Positions 47,973-59,093 are shown, counted from the stretch's first letter. The stretch is DNA of 64,000 nucleotides from Eulemur rufifrons (GCF_041146395.1 NC_091010.1:45962001-46026000), one strand, 5' to 3'. The notes: generated by a model from the letters alone, not told the origin. Numbers and translations: made by a program.

Positions 47973-48177
47973 AGATTTATATGGGGACATACAGAATGAA
48001 GTCAAAGAAGCTAAGAAAGAAAATTTACTATATATGTTTGTGGAGTATGAAATGAGATGTGAAGGATTTTGAAGATTCTAAAACTAAATGTACAAACTGA
48101 CATTGTTTTAACTAAAATATTCCCTGTTACTGATAATTTCTAAGTGGCATACTTAGAATATACAATAATGGTAATAT

Positions 48178-48390
48178 TCTTATGTACCTGCTAAGTGTCG
48201 GCTTAAGTACTTACAAGAATGCTATGAACTATGGACTACTAGCATCACCATTGTACAGATGATGGAAGATGAGGGAATCTGCCAAATGAGACATTGCAAG
48301 TACCCAGTGGAGCTGAGAGTCATGTCCAGATCTGTTTGACTCCAGAGCCCAGGCTCTTAAGCACGAAGCTATCCTGTCTCCCTGTACATA
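48178..48390 (-). repeat. MIR SINE, antisense
   Basis: CCATTGTACAGATGATGGAAG, AGTGGAGCTGAGAGTCATGTCC and TTTGACTCCAGAGCCCAGGCTCTTAAGC, the reversed MIR core and head. Confidence 0.85.
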
Positions 48391-48494
48391 GCACCTGACA
48401 ATAAAAGCCTGCTTTAAATCTTTCTGTTGCTCAGGAGTGCACTGCATCCTTCAGAATCCCAGTCACTGAGCATCTTTAGAATTCTGTTAGGATT

Positions 48495-48890
48495 GACTGT
48501 AATCAGGGCATCATGGGGGATATAAATACAGGAGAGGTGACTTCTGTTTTCAAGAAGTTTATGGTCAGAGGGAAGAAATCAGATGTACCCTAACAACTCT
48601 AATGAAAAACGAAAGTGGTAAGTGTATTCTTTGGGGAACTAATATTACAAATGTCCACTAATGACATCTTATTGCACAAGCCTTTCCTAATTCTTCCCTC
48701 TAGCTCCTCCCTTGCAGCCAGTAGTAATATCTCCCACCTCGGAGGTCTGAAAAGCCTATGTCTATTGATCATTTGGAGTCCTTCCTCTCTCTCTTCTTTT
48801 CACAAATATCTGTTGAGTACTTCCTATGCAGGGGACCCTATGTTAGGCTCTGGGGATACTGAGTGAACAAGACAGACCTTAGCATACATC
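48495..48890 (-). repeat. L2 LINE remnants, antisense
   Basis: GGCATCATGGGGGATATAAATAC at 48505 and CAAATATCTGTTGAGTACTTCC then GTTAGGCTCTGGGGATACTG at 48800-48865. Confidence 0.55.
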
Positions 48891-49496
48891 ATCTATTAAC
48901 TATCCCTCCAAGGCTTTATGTTTTGTCACCCCAGAGATTATAAACATGTAGAGAAAGAACCTAACTTTATTTTTTTATGTTCCACAGAAACTAAAAGAGT
49001 GCTTTTCTTTAGTATATGCCATAATACCCTCAAGGAAGACATTAAAAATATTATCAGTGAAACTTATAAACATACGCAAAATTAGAATTGTATAACAAGC
49101 TCCCAAATGTTCTTCCCATTCTCATTTGAAAGTCTGATGACAGGTAACAGAGGGTGCAAATGGAGATGGCTGGGTCAGTGACGAGGAAGCACCGTAGGCA
49201 TTAGGCTCCGTCGGGGATGCCAGACATAGCACAGGCAGCGGGATACACCACATTTATTCATGTAAAGGGCAACAGACAGGAAGCAAGGGGTTTGCCAAGT
49301 GCTGGTGGCAAAGGCAGGGTAGAGCATCAGGTGCCGGGAGCTTGAGCTAAACTGGGCCAAGCAATGTGCTGGCTGCGTCTGTGCCTGGCTGTGGGTGGAT
49401 TATGCCTCAGGGTGGTCTTAGAGGCACTGCATGGCCTCTCATATGCGCCTGAGCCTCCTTCCTCCCTGCAGCCTTTGCAGATGCTATTGCCACTGA
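48891..49496. other. Unassigned intronic sequence
   Basis: Moderately GC-rich at 49160-49440. No exon-like pattern was recognised. Confidence 0.5.
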
Positions 49497-49810
49497 GAGA
49501 GGCTCTGCTCTTCCACCAGCTCCTCTAATGGCTGCCTCTTCCGTGAAGGCTTCCTTCACCACACGTTCTAAAGAGGTCTGCACTCCTCATTATTCAACAT
49601 AGCAACCTGTTTGTTTCCTGCCCAGCATTCTGAATTTTATAATTAATTATTCACTAGTTTACTTGTCTAGTTAGTCTCCCCTTCTAAACTGTAACCTCCA
49701 GTGAGGGCAGGGATCTTGTCTTTCTCCTTCAGCTCTATTTCCTCAGAAACTACAAGTGTCTGGCATATAATAGATATTCAGTAAATATTTGTCAAAGGAA
49801 TGAATGATAG
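49497..49810 (+). repeat. L2 LINE 3' end
   Basis: CTCTTCCGTGAAGGCTTCCTTC, AACCTCCAGTGAGGGCAGGGATC and AATAGATATTCAGTAAATATTTGTC, then GGAATGAATG. Confidence 0.85.
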
Positions 49811-49919
49811 ATAGTACTAAATATTTTGTTAATTCCCAATAATTGAAGCAAGAGTTGAGTGCAGAAGGGTACAAGAAAAGGAAAAGGTAATTTGTAATTT
49901 AATCAGGGCAAGCGGCAGC

Positions 49920-50111
49920 CTCTAACCCACTGGTTCTCAATTTGGCTGTGCGTTAGAATCAGCTGGGCTTTAAGAAAGTACCAATACCTGGGATCTTCTA
50001 CAGACCAACTGAATTAGAATCTCTGGGGCTGGTGCCTGAGCAAAGGTATTTTTTAAAAGCTCCCTGGGTGACTATTATGTGCAGCCGGGCTTGAGAACCA
50101 CTGCTCTAATG
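49920..50111 (-). mobile_element. MER5A (hAT-Charlie MITE), near full length
   Basis: Inverted ends CACTGGTTCTCAA and TTGAGAACCACTG bound the body at 49928-50103. The inside reads GTTAGAATCAGCTGGGCTTT and AATTAGAATCTCTGGGGCTGG. A partly worn 8-bp duplication (CTCTAACC / CTCTAATG) flanks it. Orientation relative to consensus is tentative. Confidence 0.9.
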
Positions 50112-50639
50112 AAGAAAGGCTATAAGGATTGTGACAACGAGATGAGGGCAGTGAATTCTAGAGTAGAAGGCAGGTCTTCTAGAATCAAGTTTTCAATCCT
50201 TTCAATGCTTAAAACCAAATCAGGGATGAAATAAGAGATGATAATAGTTGAAAGTGAGTGAGGTACCTAATGACTGATAGGTTTTCTAAAATTTTATAAA
50301 TAGTGTAGTACATTTAAATAAAAATTAAAAAACAATTTATGTTTGTTGCATTTCTATTTGCAAAAACACTTTTGCTTTTATTTAAACAAACGGCCACAAA
50401 AACAACTGAGTTAGAAAAACACCCATGTATTATCTTTCATTCTATGGTCACTTCTATCAGAGGCTGATTTTTTGTTCTTAAGGGTCATAACCAGACATCA
50501 CTGTGCCCTTAATGTTTGCAAACATAATATCTAAGATGAAATAACCTTAAATTTGTCATATTGTGGTATTCACAAAAGAGTCTTCCAACCCATCAAAGGG
50601 CATTTCTTTTTTTTCCTTTCTTTTTTCTTCCTCCCTTCT
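50112..50639. other. Unassigned AT-rich sequence
   Basis: No repeat or exon recognised. Confidence 0.5.
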
Positions 50640-51170
50640 GCTCTTTCTTGTCAGATTATTTTTAGGTAATTTCTAGTGTTTTTGGTGAGCTGATGAGGTT
50701 GGGCGAGGTGCAGCTCTTCTCATTCCAGAGCTAACCTTGCTCCTCACCATCTGCAGGTTGCTTCGACGATGGCGCACTGTGCTTCTAGGCTCAAGTGCAG
50801 TGAGGCTATAATTGCTTTTTCTCCCTAATTTATTTAGGTTGCCACACAATTTGCTGTAGCTGTAATCCCTCAGTATTGGAATCTGGGAATAATATAAATG
50901 GTTGATGGCAGAGTGAGATTTTCAATTGTGGCTTCTCAGTAATTCACACAATGTGCTGTCATTAGCACTTTGATGTGACATATCATGGTTTCCAGGGCTT
51001 ATTGGGCCATTTATAAATATCAAATGAAGGAGTTAGAGCTATCATTGCAACCTAGTTACTGCCTTAATTGCCTTTACTGGGAAAGGCTGGCAATATTTTC
51101 TCTGGAGTGAAATAAAATATAATTTTTAGTTTGTCTTTAACCATTTGCAGTCAATCCCTCTCAAGTGCAG
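50640..51170. promoter_or_regulatory. Candidate conserved non-coding element
   Basis: This stretch has none of the repeat text that fills its surroundings and has a distinctive mixed composition. It packs homeodomain-type cores (TATAATTGC, CTAATTTATTTAG, TAATTGCC, TTCAATTGTGG) around a GC-richer part near 50690-50810. No open frame with splice sites spans it. Enhancer function is inference only. Confidence 0.35.
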
Positions 51171-51379
51171 GAGTCACAACTTTCTTTTCCGTTCTTCTAA
51201 TTTTCTAGTCATTTAACTTTTACCAAAAAAATCTACTTTTTATATTTTAGTCATCATTACCTGAATTGATTTCCAGATATCTAAATAAATATTCAAATTT
51301 ATATTATCTCACCACAGTTTATGTCTAGGTTATTAATGATTATTATTGTGATTTAGAGGATTTTAACAAAATGACTTTA

Positions 51380-51725
51380 TAAATAATAATAGCAATTAAC
51401 ATTTATTATTTACCATGTGGTAAAAGATACATATACACTGACTCATTTAATCCTTTCCACCAACCCTCTGAGATAGACACTATTATTGTCTCCATTTTAT
51501 AAGGGAGAAAACTGATGCTTATTGAGGTTTGAAACGCAGGTCAGTCTGATTCCAAAGCCAATACTTTCAAGCAGTATATTCAAATACTCCCCACTCTCCA
51601 ACCCCAGCATGGTTAGCCCCACTGTACAGAGGAAGAACTGAAGATTCATGTAACTAGAAAATTATCGTGCTGTATTTCAAGCCTGCATCTTCTGATTTCA
51701 GGTATAGAGCTCTTTTTACTTCCTA
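51380..51725 (-). repeat. Two MIR SINEs, antisense
   Basis: First (51380-51595): TTAACATTTATTATTTACC, CCAACCCTCTGAGATAGACAC and CCATTTTATAAGGGAGAAAACTG. Second (51605-51725): CCCACTGTACAGAGGAAGAACTGAAG. Confidence 0.8.
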
Positions 51726-52409
51726 GGGTGGCTTCTGTCTGGGTGAGCTGTTACAACAGCTAGTGTCATTGCCGACATCCTGTGCACACTGCTAAGGTTG
51801 ATAAATAAGCAAGGGAGGAGAACTGATAGTAGTAAATCAGAGGAGCTTCCCATGTAAAAGCGTTAGGGACAAAAGACCTGCCTGCCTGTTCAGATGGAGC
51901 AGGGCACAGGCTCTGATCCGAGAAGCCAGAGTTTAGAGACACAGAGGAGAAAAGAAGCAAGTCATGTCCACTGGGCATGCAGCCCAGGTTCTTCGGCCAC
52001 TGACATGGAGCCAGCCTGAGTCTCAGTGATTGATCCTGCAGCCAAGGATGCCCTTCTCTCAGCGGCTGCACGTTCCCACAAAGGAAGGCTGCACATGGAG
52101 AAGTCTTTGTCAGGGCCCCTAATGAGAGGATTGGGTTTCACATCACAGCTATCCCTAAACAGGTACACTCTGCTTCTTTCATCTTCCTGATGGCTCCCAC
52201 GGGAAAGAAAAGAAAGAGAAAGGAGGCTACACCAAGAAACAGGTCGTAGGCTGGTCTGGCTCGGTTTTGTACCTCCCCTGCCCGACCACCTCCAGGTCTG
52301 TAGCTTTGAAATTCTTTAATTTTCACACACTCTGTGTGGCCACTGGACAGTAATGGGAAAAGCTTTCTCAAATAATTTTTCATAATCAATCCACCATGAC
52401 TCACTGGAA
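51726..52409. other. Unassigned intronic sequence
   Basis: Frames of 101, 68 and 98 codons overlap on the minus strand. No known domain and no matching splice sites were seen. Confidence 0.5.
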
Positions 52410-52745
52410 AATTAATGCCTCTGTACCTTTGCACATGCTATTGCCTGTGTTTGGAAGATTAGCCCCAACCCCCAAACCTTCTTTCTGTGGCTAACTTGCC
52501 CTTCTTCAAGATCCAGCTCTGGCATTGTCTCCTCCAGCAGCCTTCCTTGAGGCCCCAAGCCTGCCCTCCACCCAGGCGAGCCTCTGCATTCCTCTTCTAT
52601 CCTCCTGTAGCACTTCTGCCTCAGTCCCTGCTGACTTCTCTCTCTATTTCTACTGTAAGCTCCTTAAAGGCAGGGACAGTTTCTCCAGTGTTTAGCACAG
52701 TAGCACATAGCATGAGTGTAATAAGTTTATGAATGAATGAAACAT
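52410..52745 (+). repeat. L2 LINE 3' region
   Basis: TGTACCTTTGCACATGCTATTGCC, AGATCCAGCTCTGGCATTGTC, GTAAGCTCCTTAAAGGCAGGGAC and TTTATGAATGAATGAA, a clear L2 3' end. Confidence 0.9.
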
Positions 52746-52811
52746 AAATAATAAATGAATATTTGCTTAGCCAATTAAAACAATCCTTTTGAAACATTCT
52801 ATTTTTTCTTT

Positions 52812-54038
52812 AAAAAATAGCCTTTAACTCTTACAGACATTGGCCTAGGTAAAGAATTTATGAAGAAGACCCCCAAGGCAATCACAGCAGCAACAAAAAT
52901 TAATGAATGGAACATGATTAAATTAAAAAGCTTCTGCACAGCCAAAGAAACAGTCACGAGAATAAACAGACCACCTACAGAATGGGAAAAAATATTTGCA
53001 TACTACACATCGGATAAAGGACTGATAACAAGAATCTATTTAGAACTCAGGAAAATCAGCAAGAAAAAAATCAAACAACCCTATCAAAAAGTGGGCAAAT
53101 GACATGAATAGAAACTTCTCAAAAGAAGATATAAGAATGGCTAACAAACATACGAAAAAATGCTCAACATCCCTAATCATCAGAGAAATGCAAATCAAAA
53201 CCACAATGAGATATCACTTAACCCCAATGAGAATGGCCTTTATCAAAAAAACCCAAAACAACACATGTTGGCGTGGGTGTGGAGAGACAGGAACACTCAT
53301 ACACTGCTGGTGGGACTACAAACTAGTGCAACCCCTGTGGAAAGCATTATGGAGGTATCTTAAACAGATTCAAGTAGACCTGCCATTCGATCCAGCAATG
53401 CCATTATTGGGCATATACCCAAAGGAAAAAAGATCATTCTGTAACAAAGACACATGTACCCGAATGTTTATAGCAGCACAATTCACAATAGCAAAGATGT
53501 GGAAACAACCCAAATGCCCATCAATACATGATTGGATTAGTAAGCTGTGGTATATGTATACCATGGAGTATTACTCAGCTATAAGAAATAATGAAGATAC
53601 GACATCTCTATGGTTCTCCTGGAGAGAGTTGGAACCCATTATATTAAGTGAAGTATCCCAAGAATGGAAAAACAAGCATCACATGTACTCACCAGAAAAT
53701 TGGTTTCCCTGAACATCACCTAAATACACATCTGGGAACAACACCAATCGGATATCAGACTGAGGTGGGGGTGGGGGAGGGGATGGGTGTATGCCTACAC
53801 AATGAGTGCATTGCGCACCGTTTGGGGAATGGTAATGCTTGAAGGTGCTGACTCGGGAAGGGGGAGGTGGGGAAGGGAGGGATATATACCTACATGATGG
53901 GTGCAACGTGCACTATCTGGGGATCAGACACACCTGGAGCTCTGACTTGGGGGGAAAGGCGGTACACGGGCAATGTATGTCACCTGCAATTCTGTATCCC
54001 CCATAACAATAAGATGAAATAAAAAAAAATAGCCTTTA
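52812..54038 (+). mobile_element. Young 5'-truncated L1 with target-site duplications
   Basis: A 15-bp repeat AAAAAATAGCCTTTA flanks it at 52812-52826 and 54024-54038. The body starts ACTCTTACAGACATTGGCC in ORF2 and ends TATCCCCCATAACAATAAG plus an A-rich tail. The 3' UTR has two related units (CCTAC...ATGRGTGC at 53794 and 53889), 95 bases apart. It begins within a few bases of the ORF2 point where the plus segment of the L1 at 32526 begins. Confidence 0.95.
52860..53712 (+). pseudogene. L1 ORF2 C-terminal remnant with a frameshift
   Basis: Frame 52860-53102 continues into frame 53104-53712 one base off. The run of A after AAG near 53063 is one base longer than in the other young L1, which explains the shift. 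The 202-residue part keeps the cysteine-rich C-terminus ([18 protein letters not shown]; the last cysteine is tyrosine here) and the [15 protein letters not shown] block. Confidence 0.88.
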
Positions 54039-54264
54039 TTGGGACATTGGATTGTGACTGGGTGTTCTTCCTCAATAAAGAGAAGGATTTACACTGAGCC
54101 TGTGTCCACACCGTGGCAATGCAGTGCATAAGGGGCACAGTCTCTACTATTTTGAAGGGTAACAAGAATGGAGCACCCAGGATCTTGTCCTAGGATCTTG
54201 TGTTACCCAACTGTGCTAAGCAGGCACCAGTAAGAGTCAGTTCCTTCCCAATGGTCAAATGATA

Positions 54265-54450
54265 TCTGAACAGTGATAGCTTGGCTCAGAGCATGTCGCT
54301 ATGGGAGCCACAACCACAGGTTCAATTTCGCCATCGACTAGTGAGTTGCACTCCAATCCATAACTAATGATTGTATTCCAGAACAATGTAAACAGAAGGT
54401 GCTCTATAAGTGTGCACTGGGCTGAAGTGACTATATATTATTATTCTGCA
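54265..54450 (+). repeat. Possible tRNA-derived SINE
   Basis: TAGCTTGGCTCAGAGCATG resembles an A box and AGGTTCAATTTCGCC a B box (GGTTCRANYCC), at normal tRNA spacing. A MIR/L2-like tail (GCTCTATAAGTGTGCACTGG then TATTATTATTC) follows. The family was not identified. It could be a very worn MIR. Confidence 0.4.
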
Positions 54451-54589
54451 GAGGCATTGGGCATAAAAAGAATGTAGACAGCAAATATTCACATCACTAT
54501 GCCCCGTGTATAAAAGGTAACCTAGTGTGATCTAGTCTTGTATGTTTTTCTAAATAGAGAACTAAATTGTAGTCCCACAAACACACACC

Positions 54590-54705
54590 AGATTATTAGC
54601 TCTGAAGATAAAGGGGCCATATGTTATTTATGTGCATGTCCCTAGAATGCCTAGCACAGAGCCAGATACATTTGAGGCATCAGTGTTTTTTTGAATTGAA
54701 TTATA
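54590..54705 (+). repeat. L2 3' end fragment
   Basis: GTGCATGTCCCTAGAATGCCTAGCACAGAGCC, then a TTGAATTGAATTA end. Confidence 0.6.
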
Positions 54706-56157
54706 CTTGTGTGAAGACTGCTTTTTCTAGCCTGGTGTGGGAGTTAAGAGATTTTGACTAGTAATTCACCATTCCTTTCCCTGAAAGCTCTGTAAATCAA
54801 ACTTTTAAAAAAAGCAGCAAGCTAAATTCCAAAACGCTCTCTGAGGAGAAATGCCCACGGCTGGTGGGGTCTGGACTATGTCCACCGAATGTGCAGATCT
54901 CTTCTGCACAAACAGCGCCTACTCCCAAGGGAGCCCATGACTGACCGACCGGCTGTGGAGACTCACACGTCCCCTCTTTCCCAGTGGCAGGGGGGTCAGG
55001 GGAAAAGGGTGGGAGTCTAGTGATGAAGCACGGCTGAACTAAATATTCTCTTCTTCCCAGGAGAAGGAAAATCTCACAACAGGAGGAGGGCTGGCACTTT
55101 TCTAGAGGAACAACCATAAAGAACATGGGATGCAGTTGAAAATTATCTTTTCTGAGGACAAGCTTCTCTTTTAAAGGGCCGTCCTCATAGTCTCTCTTAG
55201 CTCATATTGGCACTTTTGGAATGGCCCTGGCAGAGCTGGGCTGGAATGCCACAAACTGAGATGAAAGCTGACTGGACAGGGGAAGGGTGATATGGCACAT
55301 AGGTTGAGGAGCCATAAGGCCAAGATGCTCACTTCTGAATTTATCCAAGAGCACTGGTTTGGGGAGGCAACCAAAACACAACTCACTAATCCCCTAAGCT
55401 CTTAACAAACTCTCTTGAAGATTTAATCACAATGTAAAATCCACAAGTTTTTATTGGCAGTGTTTAGTTATCAATTGCCCAATTCTCTGAAGGGGCAACC
55501 AATACGATTCCCAGGTCTATCTCCATTGCACATTCCCGGGGCCTGCTGGCAATGTCTGTCAGATTGGTGTTCTGGTTTAGTCTTGTAAATTCTTTCCAGG
55601 GGAGACTTAAGACACTCTCTCCCAGCTGCCAAGTTCTCTACTTATAAGGTGCAGAATTTATTAGTGCAAAGAAGGATAAAAAAGAAAGCCTGCTACCTTT
55701 TTAAGTGCTTTTACGTACGGTTCCTGTATTAGCATTTGGTGTTTCCAGAAATACAGCTGCCCAGCTCATTTGAGCCTTTGTGCTAAATCAGTGGAACTTG
55801 TTTTTGCTTCCTATGAACTTCTATGAGCTCAGCTTCCACCACTTATCAACTGAGGTCTATTGTGCCATGCTTTTAAAGGAAATCACTGGCAGCAACTCTC
55901 ATTTGGGGAGAACAAAGCCATGAGGACTTGCATCTTTAACTTAACACACAGCCATGCAAGAGTACACAAAGGGTTGATAGGGAATCCAGGTTTGTCCAAC
56001 TCTGGAAATGAAGCCTCTCTAGTCACCGAAAGATAATCTTTTTCTGCCTGTTTTCTTTTCTTCAATTCTAGAACATGCCTGTTTTCATTTCCAAACTCAA
56101 TTCTAAGGCAAAATTAGTCTCAGACCACAGCAAAGACACCTAAAAGAATGTTGCAAG
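54706..56157. other. Unassigned intronic sequence
   Basis: Largely without recognisable repeats. A 109-codon minus frame (54797-55126) and others here have no known domain. No exon pattern was recognised. Confidence 0.5.
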
Positions 56158-56345
56158 AAATAGCAAGGCACAGTGAAAAGAAAATCCTAAGATTTAGAAC
56201 TGGAAAATTCTGAAGGTTCCAGCTCTTATTACTTGTCTGACCTTGGATAAATCATGTAATAACTTTAGTTTCTGATTAGCAAAATAAGTATAAATAGTAA
56301 CATTTACCTCACCAGGCTTTCTTCAGAGCAATTGTGACAAATTAT
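56158..56345 (+). repeat. MIR SINE
   Basis: GATTTAGAACTGGAAAATTCTG, CTGACCTTGGATAAATCATGTAATAAC and CTCACCAGGCTTTCTTCAG. Confidence 0.75.
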
Positions 56346-56369
56346 CTAATTATATTATTTATATGTTTA

Positions 56370-56508
56370 TTTATTTTTCATTTCTCAGTATCCTTCACTA
56401 CATTATAAACTCCAAGAGTTCAGGGACATTGTCTTTTTGGTTCATCACAGTAGCCCATTACCAGGAAGAGCAATTCGCACATAGTACATGATTAAGAAGA
56501 GTGAATGA
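56370..56508 (+). repeat. L2 3' end, interrupted by the composite insertion
   Basis: AACTCCAAGAGTTCAGGGACATTG, AGCCCATTACCAGGAAGAGC and then AGAGTGAATGA; it continues after 57037. Confidence 0.75.
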
Positions 56509-56574
56509 GCTGAACTTTTTTTTTTTTTTTTAGTTTAGTATTTAAGTGAAAACCTGACATTTGATCAATGTGTC

Positions 56575-56906
56575 TTTTTTTTTTTTTTTTTTTTTGAGAC
56601 AGAGTCTCGCTTTGTTGCCTGGGCTAGAGTGAGTGCCGTGGCGTCAGCCTAGCCCACAGCAACCTCAAACTCCTGGGCTTAAGCGATCCTACTGCCTCAG
56701 CCTTCGAGTAGCTGGGACCACAGGCATGTGCCACCATGCCCAGCTAATTTTTTCTATATATATTTTTAGTTGGCCAGATAATTTCTTTCTATTTTTAGTA
56801 GAGACGAGGTCTTACTCTTGCTTAGGCTGGTCTCGAACTCCTGACCTTGAGCGATCCAGCCACCACGGCCTCCCATAGTGCTAGGATTACAGGCGTGAGC
56901 CATACA
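56575..56906 (-). mobile_element. Lemur-type Alu, antisense, 5'-truncated
   Basis: GAGACAGAGTCTCGCTTTGTTGCC, GTGCCGTGGCGTCAGCCTAGCC, GGCTGGTCTCGAACTCCTGACC and GGCGTGAGCC. The consensus 5' end GGCCGGGCGCGGTGG is missing. The two frames of about 80 codons in this stretch are Alu-derived. Confidence 0.92.
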
Positions 56907-57022
56907 ACTAAAGCTCAGACTCGGGGGGATGGGGAGGCATGGGCAATGTATATAGCCTGATCTTTTGTACCCCCTTAATGAGCTGAAAAACAAACAAAAA
57001 ATAAAAATAAAAAAAAAAAAAA
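56907..57022 (+). mobile_element. L1 3' end stub, lemur type
   Basis: ACAACTAAAGCTCAGACTCGG, GGGGAGGCATGGGCAATGTA, TTGTACCCCCTTAATGAGCTG and an A-rich tail. It is very close to the last 100 bases of the L1 ending at 33696. Confidence 0.93.
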
Positions 57023-57224
57023 AAGAAGAGTGAATGAAACGTGAATGAGTGACGGAAAGAAAAAAAGAAAGAAGGAAACGATGGAAAAAGAACAGAGGAA
57101 AGAGGGAAGTGTTCGGAGCATTGTTGATGCACTATTTATAAAAGTGATCTATAAACTATTAAGCATTATCTGCATTACTAAAACATAACTAACATTTGAG
57201 GCATTCATTATGCTAGGGTGATCT

Positions 57225-57685
57225 TTTAAAATGTAAGTTAGATCATGTTGCTTCCCTGATTAAAGCCTTCTAACGGCTCTTCATACTGCTTACAATAAAA
57301 GCCAAACTACTTTAAGCTTACAAAGCCCTATGTGATCTGAGCCCTGCCTACCTCATTTCCAACCAGTCTCCCCCTTCCCTGCCTGTCCCAGTCACTCTGG
57401 TGCTCTTGTGTTTCCTCAGACATGCCAAGTTTGTTCCTGCCTTGGAGCCTTTGTGTTAGCCTCTTCCCCTGCCTGGAAAGTTCTTCTGTGAAATCCACAT
57501 AGCTGGGTCCCAACTGTCCTTGGGCTCTTGGCTCATAAGCCACCTTTGCAGAGAAGGCTTTCCTGTCCAAGACTGGAAAGGAGCCCCTGCAGTACTCTAT
57601 TATTCATTTATGATTATTTATTTATCTGTTACTAGTCTCTTCTTCAGTGTCTAGTGTTCAATAAATATTTATTTCTGTGTGACAT
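57225..57685 (+). repeat. L2 LINE 3' region, well preserved
   Basis: TTAAAGCCTTCTAACGGCTC, GCCCTATGTGATCTGAGCCC, CCTTGGAGCCTTTGTGTTAGCC, TTTGCAGAGAAGGCTTTCCTG, and CAATAAATATTTATTTCTGTG at the end. Confidence 0.9.
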
Positions 57686-58795
57686 TACATTTGTTTAATG
57701 CTTACATTTCATAAATAGTTTTCTAATTATTTTGTTTTATTTTCACAAGTATATGGGCTAAAAAACAAAAGGAAACAAAACAAACCCCTATGGTTCCATA
57801 CTGAGAACTCCCTCTCCGCCCCTTCCCACCCCAGCCCCACACACATATCTTGGGAGAGGTATCCTTGTCCTGTGAATGAAAGCAACTGTGCCAGTTGGTT
57901 TCAGTATTTATGATTTAGTTGGCATCTTGGAGTCATGCACCCAGGAAAACAATAATTACTTAGTACTCTAACCTAGAGGGATTCTTTTGAGACATGGAAA
58001 TGGTGTTGTTGGTATCAAGCTGTTCTTGGTTCTGGGCGTGGGCCCCCACTGGCTCAGGCTGGGGGAGGAGGGAGTGGGTAGAAACAGGCAGAGGGAAGCA
58101 GGTGGTGGGAACACTCACTGGTTCAAGTTTGCGTCTGCTTACTGTGGACCCGAGTGCAGTGATAGTTCTACAGGAAGAACACTGGACCAGAGCATGGGAA
58201 CAGGTTCCAGGGCTGACTCTCCATCCCTCCTTCCCTGCTCGACCCCAGGCTATCAGTCCTTCTGTTAAGTGAGGCAGAACTGGATTATCTTGAAGGAGAG
58301 TCCCAGTCTCAATTCTATGAGTTGATGAGAGGAGTCCAGTCTTTTGTCATGAACACGACATTGGTGAAAAAGGATAACCTGTGTATTATTTCTGATAAGC
58401 ATAGCTTTTATGGACTAAGTGGAATTTCTCTGATTGGCCAATAAGGTCAGTAGAGAAACTCAGATCTCTGCTTCTGCCATTCTATTTTATTCTTCTCTTT
58501 CCTTTACTTTTCTAGAGAAGTTAGTGCTTTGGGAAAATCCCCTCATTGTCACATAGGAATCAGCATCTAATTGTAAGTACACTTCAGCCACTCCCCAAGA
58601 AATGGGTTCCTAGTGCATCGGATCTTGGCTAACACTCCCCCATCTGCTTTCAACATGTTGTATTTGACTTTAACTAATGTCTCTTGTTAGCATTAAAGAA
58701 AACAATCTGGAAAAATTCACTCTCAAGCAGAGTTCAAACAGGCCACAAGTAGATGTGGAATCTCAACTGCACAAGGTTCTTTTTTAACTAATAGT
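57686..58795. other. Unassigned intronic sequence
   Basis: A GC-rich patch at 57990-58270 carries two overlapping 92-93-codon frames with no known domain. Otherwise nothing was recognised. Confidence 0.5.
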
Positions 58796-58915
58796 ATTAA
58801 TAATAAATATATTAATATATGTGAATATATGTGTATATTCATACTGTACATGCATGTGTGTGTGTATATATAGAAGTGTGCGTATGGATATGTGCATGTG
58901 TGTGTGTGGGGTGGG
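58796..58915. repeat. Interrupted (TG/TA)n microsatellite
   Basis: Alternating TATA, GTGTG and ATGTG runs about 180 bases from the HPSE2 exon. The His/Thr/Tyr-rich frame across it is low complexity. Confidence 0.85.
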
Positions 58916-59087
58916 GGTGAAGCCAAAAGTCTGTGAAATGGGTCAAGGGAACAAGGACAAGAGTGCTTCTCTCCAATTTATGAAATTAACTGATAACAGT
59001 AAGAGAAGAAAAATTCTCCTGGTGTGGAACAAGGCATGACCAAAAAACTGAAAGAAATGGAAAAGGAGATGGGAATCTTTATCCCAC

Positions 59088-59093
59088 ACTTAC
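59088..59093 (-). promoter_or_regulatory. HPSE2: Splice donor of the HPSE2 exon
   Basis: The minus strand reads CCA|GTAAGT, a perfect consensus for intron positions +1 to +6. The reading frame stops being heparanase-like exactly here. Confidence 0.9.

Larger units (their letters stand above)
56494..57037. mobile_element. Composite Alu/L1 insertion bounded by one target-site duplication
   Basis: AAGAAGAGTGAATGA occurs at 56494-56508 and 57023-57037. Between the copies lie, in order, GCTGAAC, a 16-T run (56516-56531), 43 bases not recognised, a 21-T run, an antisense Alu cut short at its 5' end, and an L1 3' end in sense direction with an A-tail. The Alu meets the L1 directly, with no duplication of its own. 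This looks like one integration event rather than two. Confidence 0.85.

Noticed and set aside
58717..58735. ACTCTCAAGCAGAGTT shared with 36768-36783
   Set aside because: About one 16-base match between unrelated positions is expected by chance in 64 kb, and the flanks do not align.
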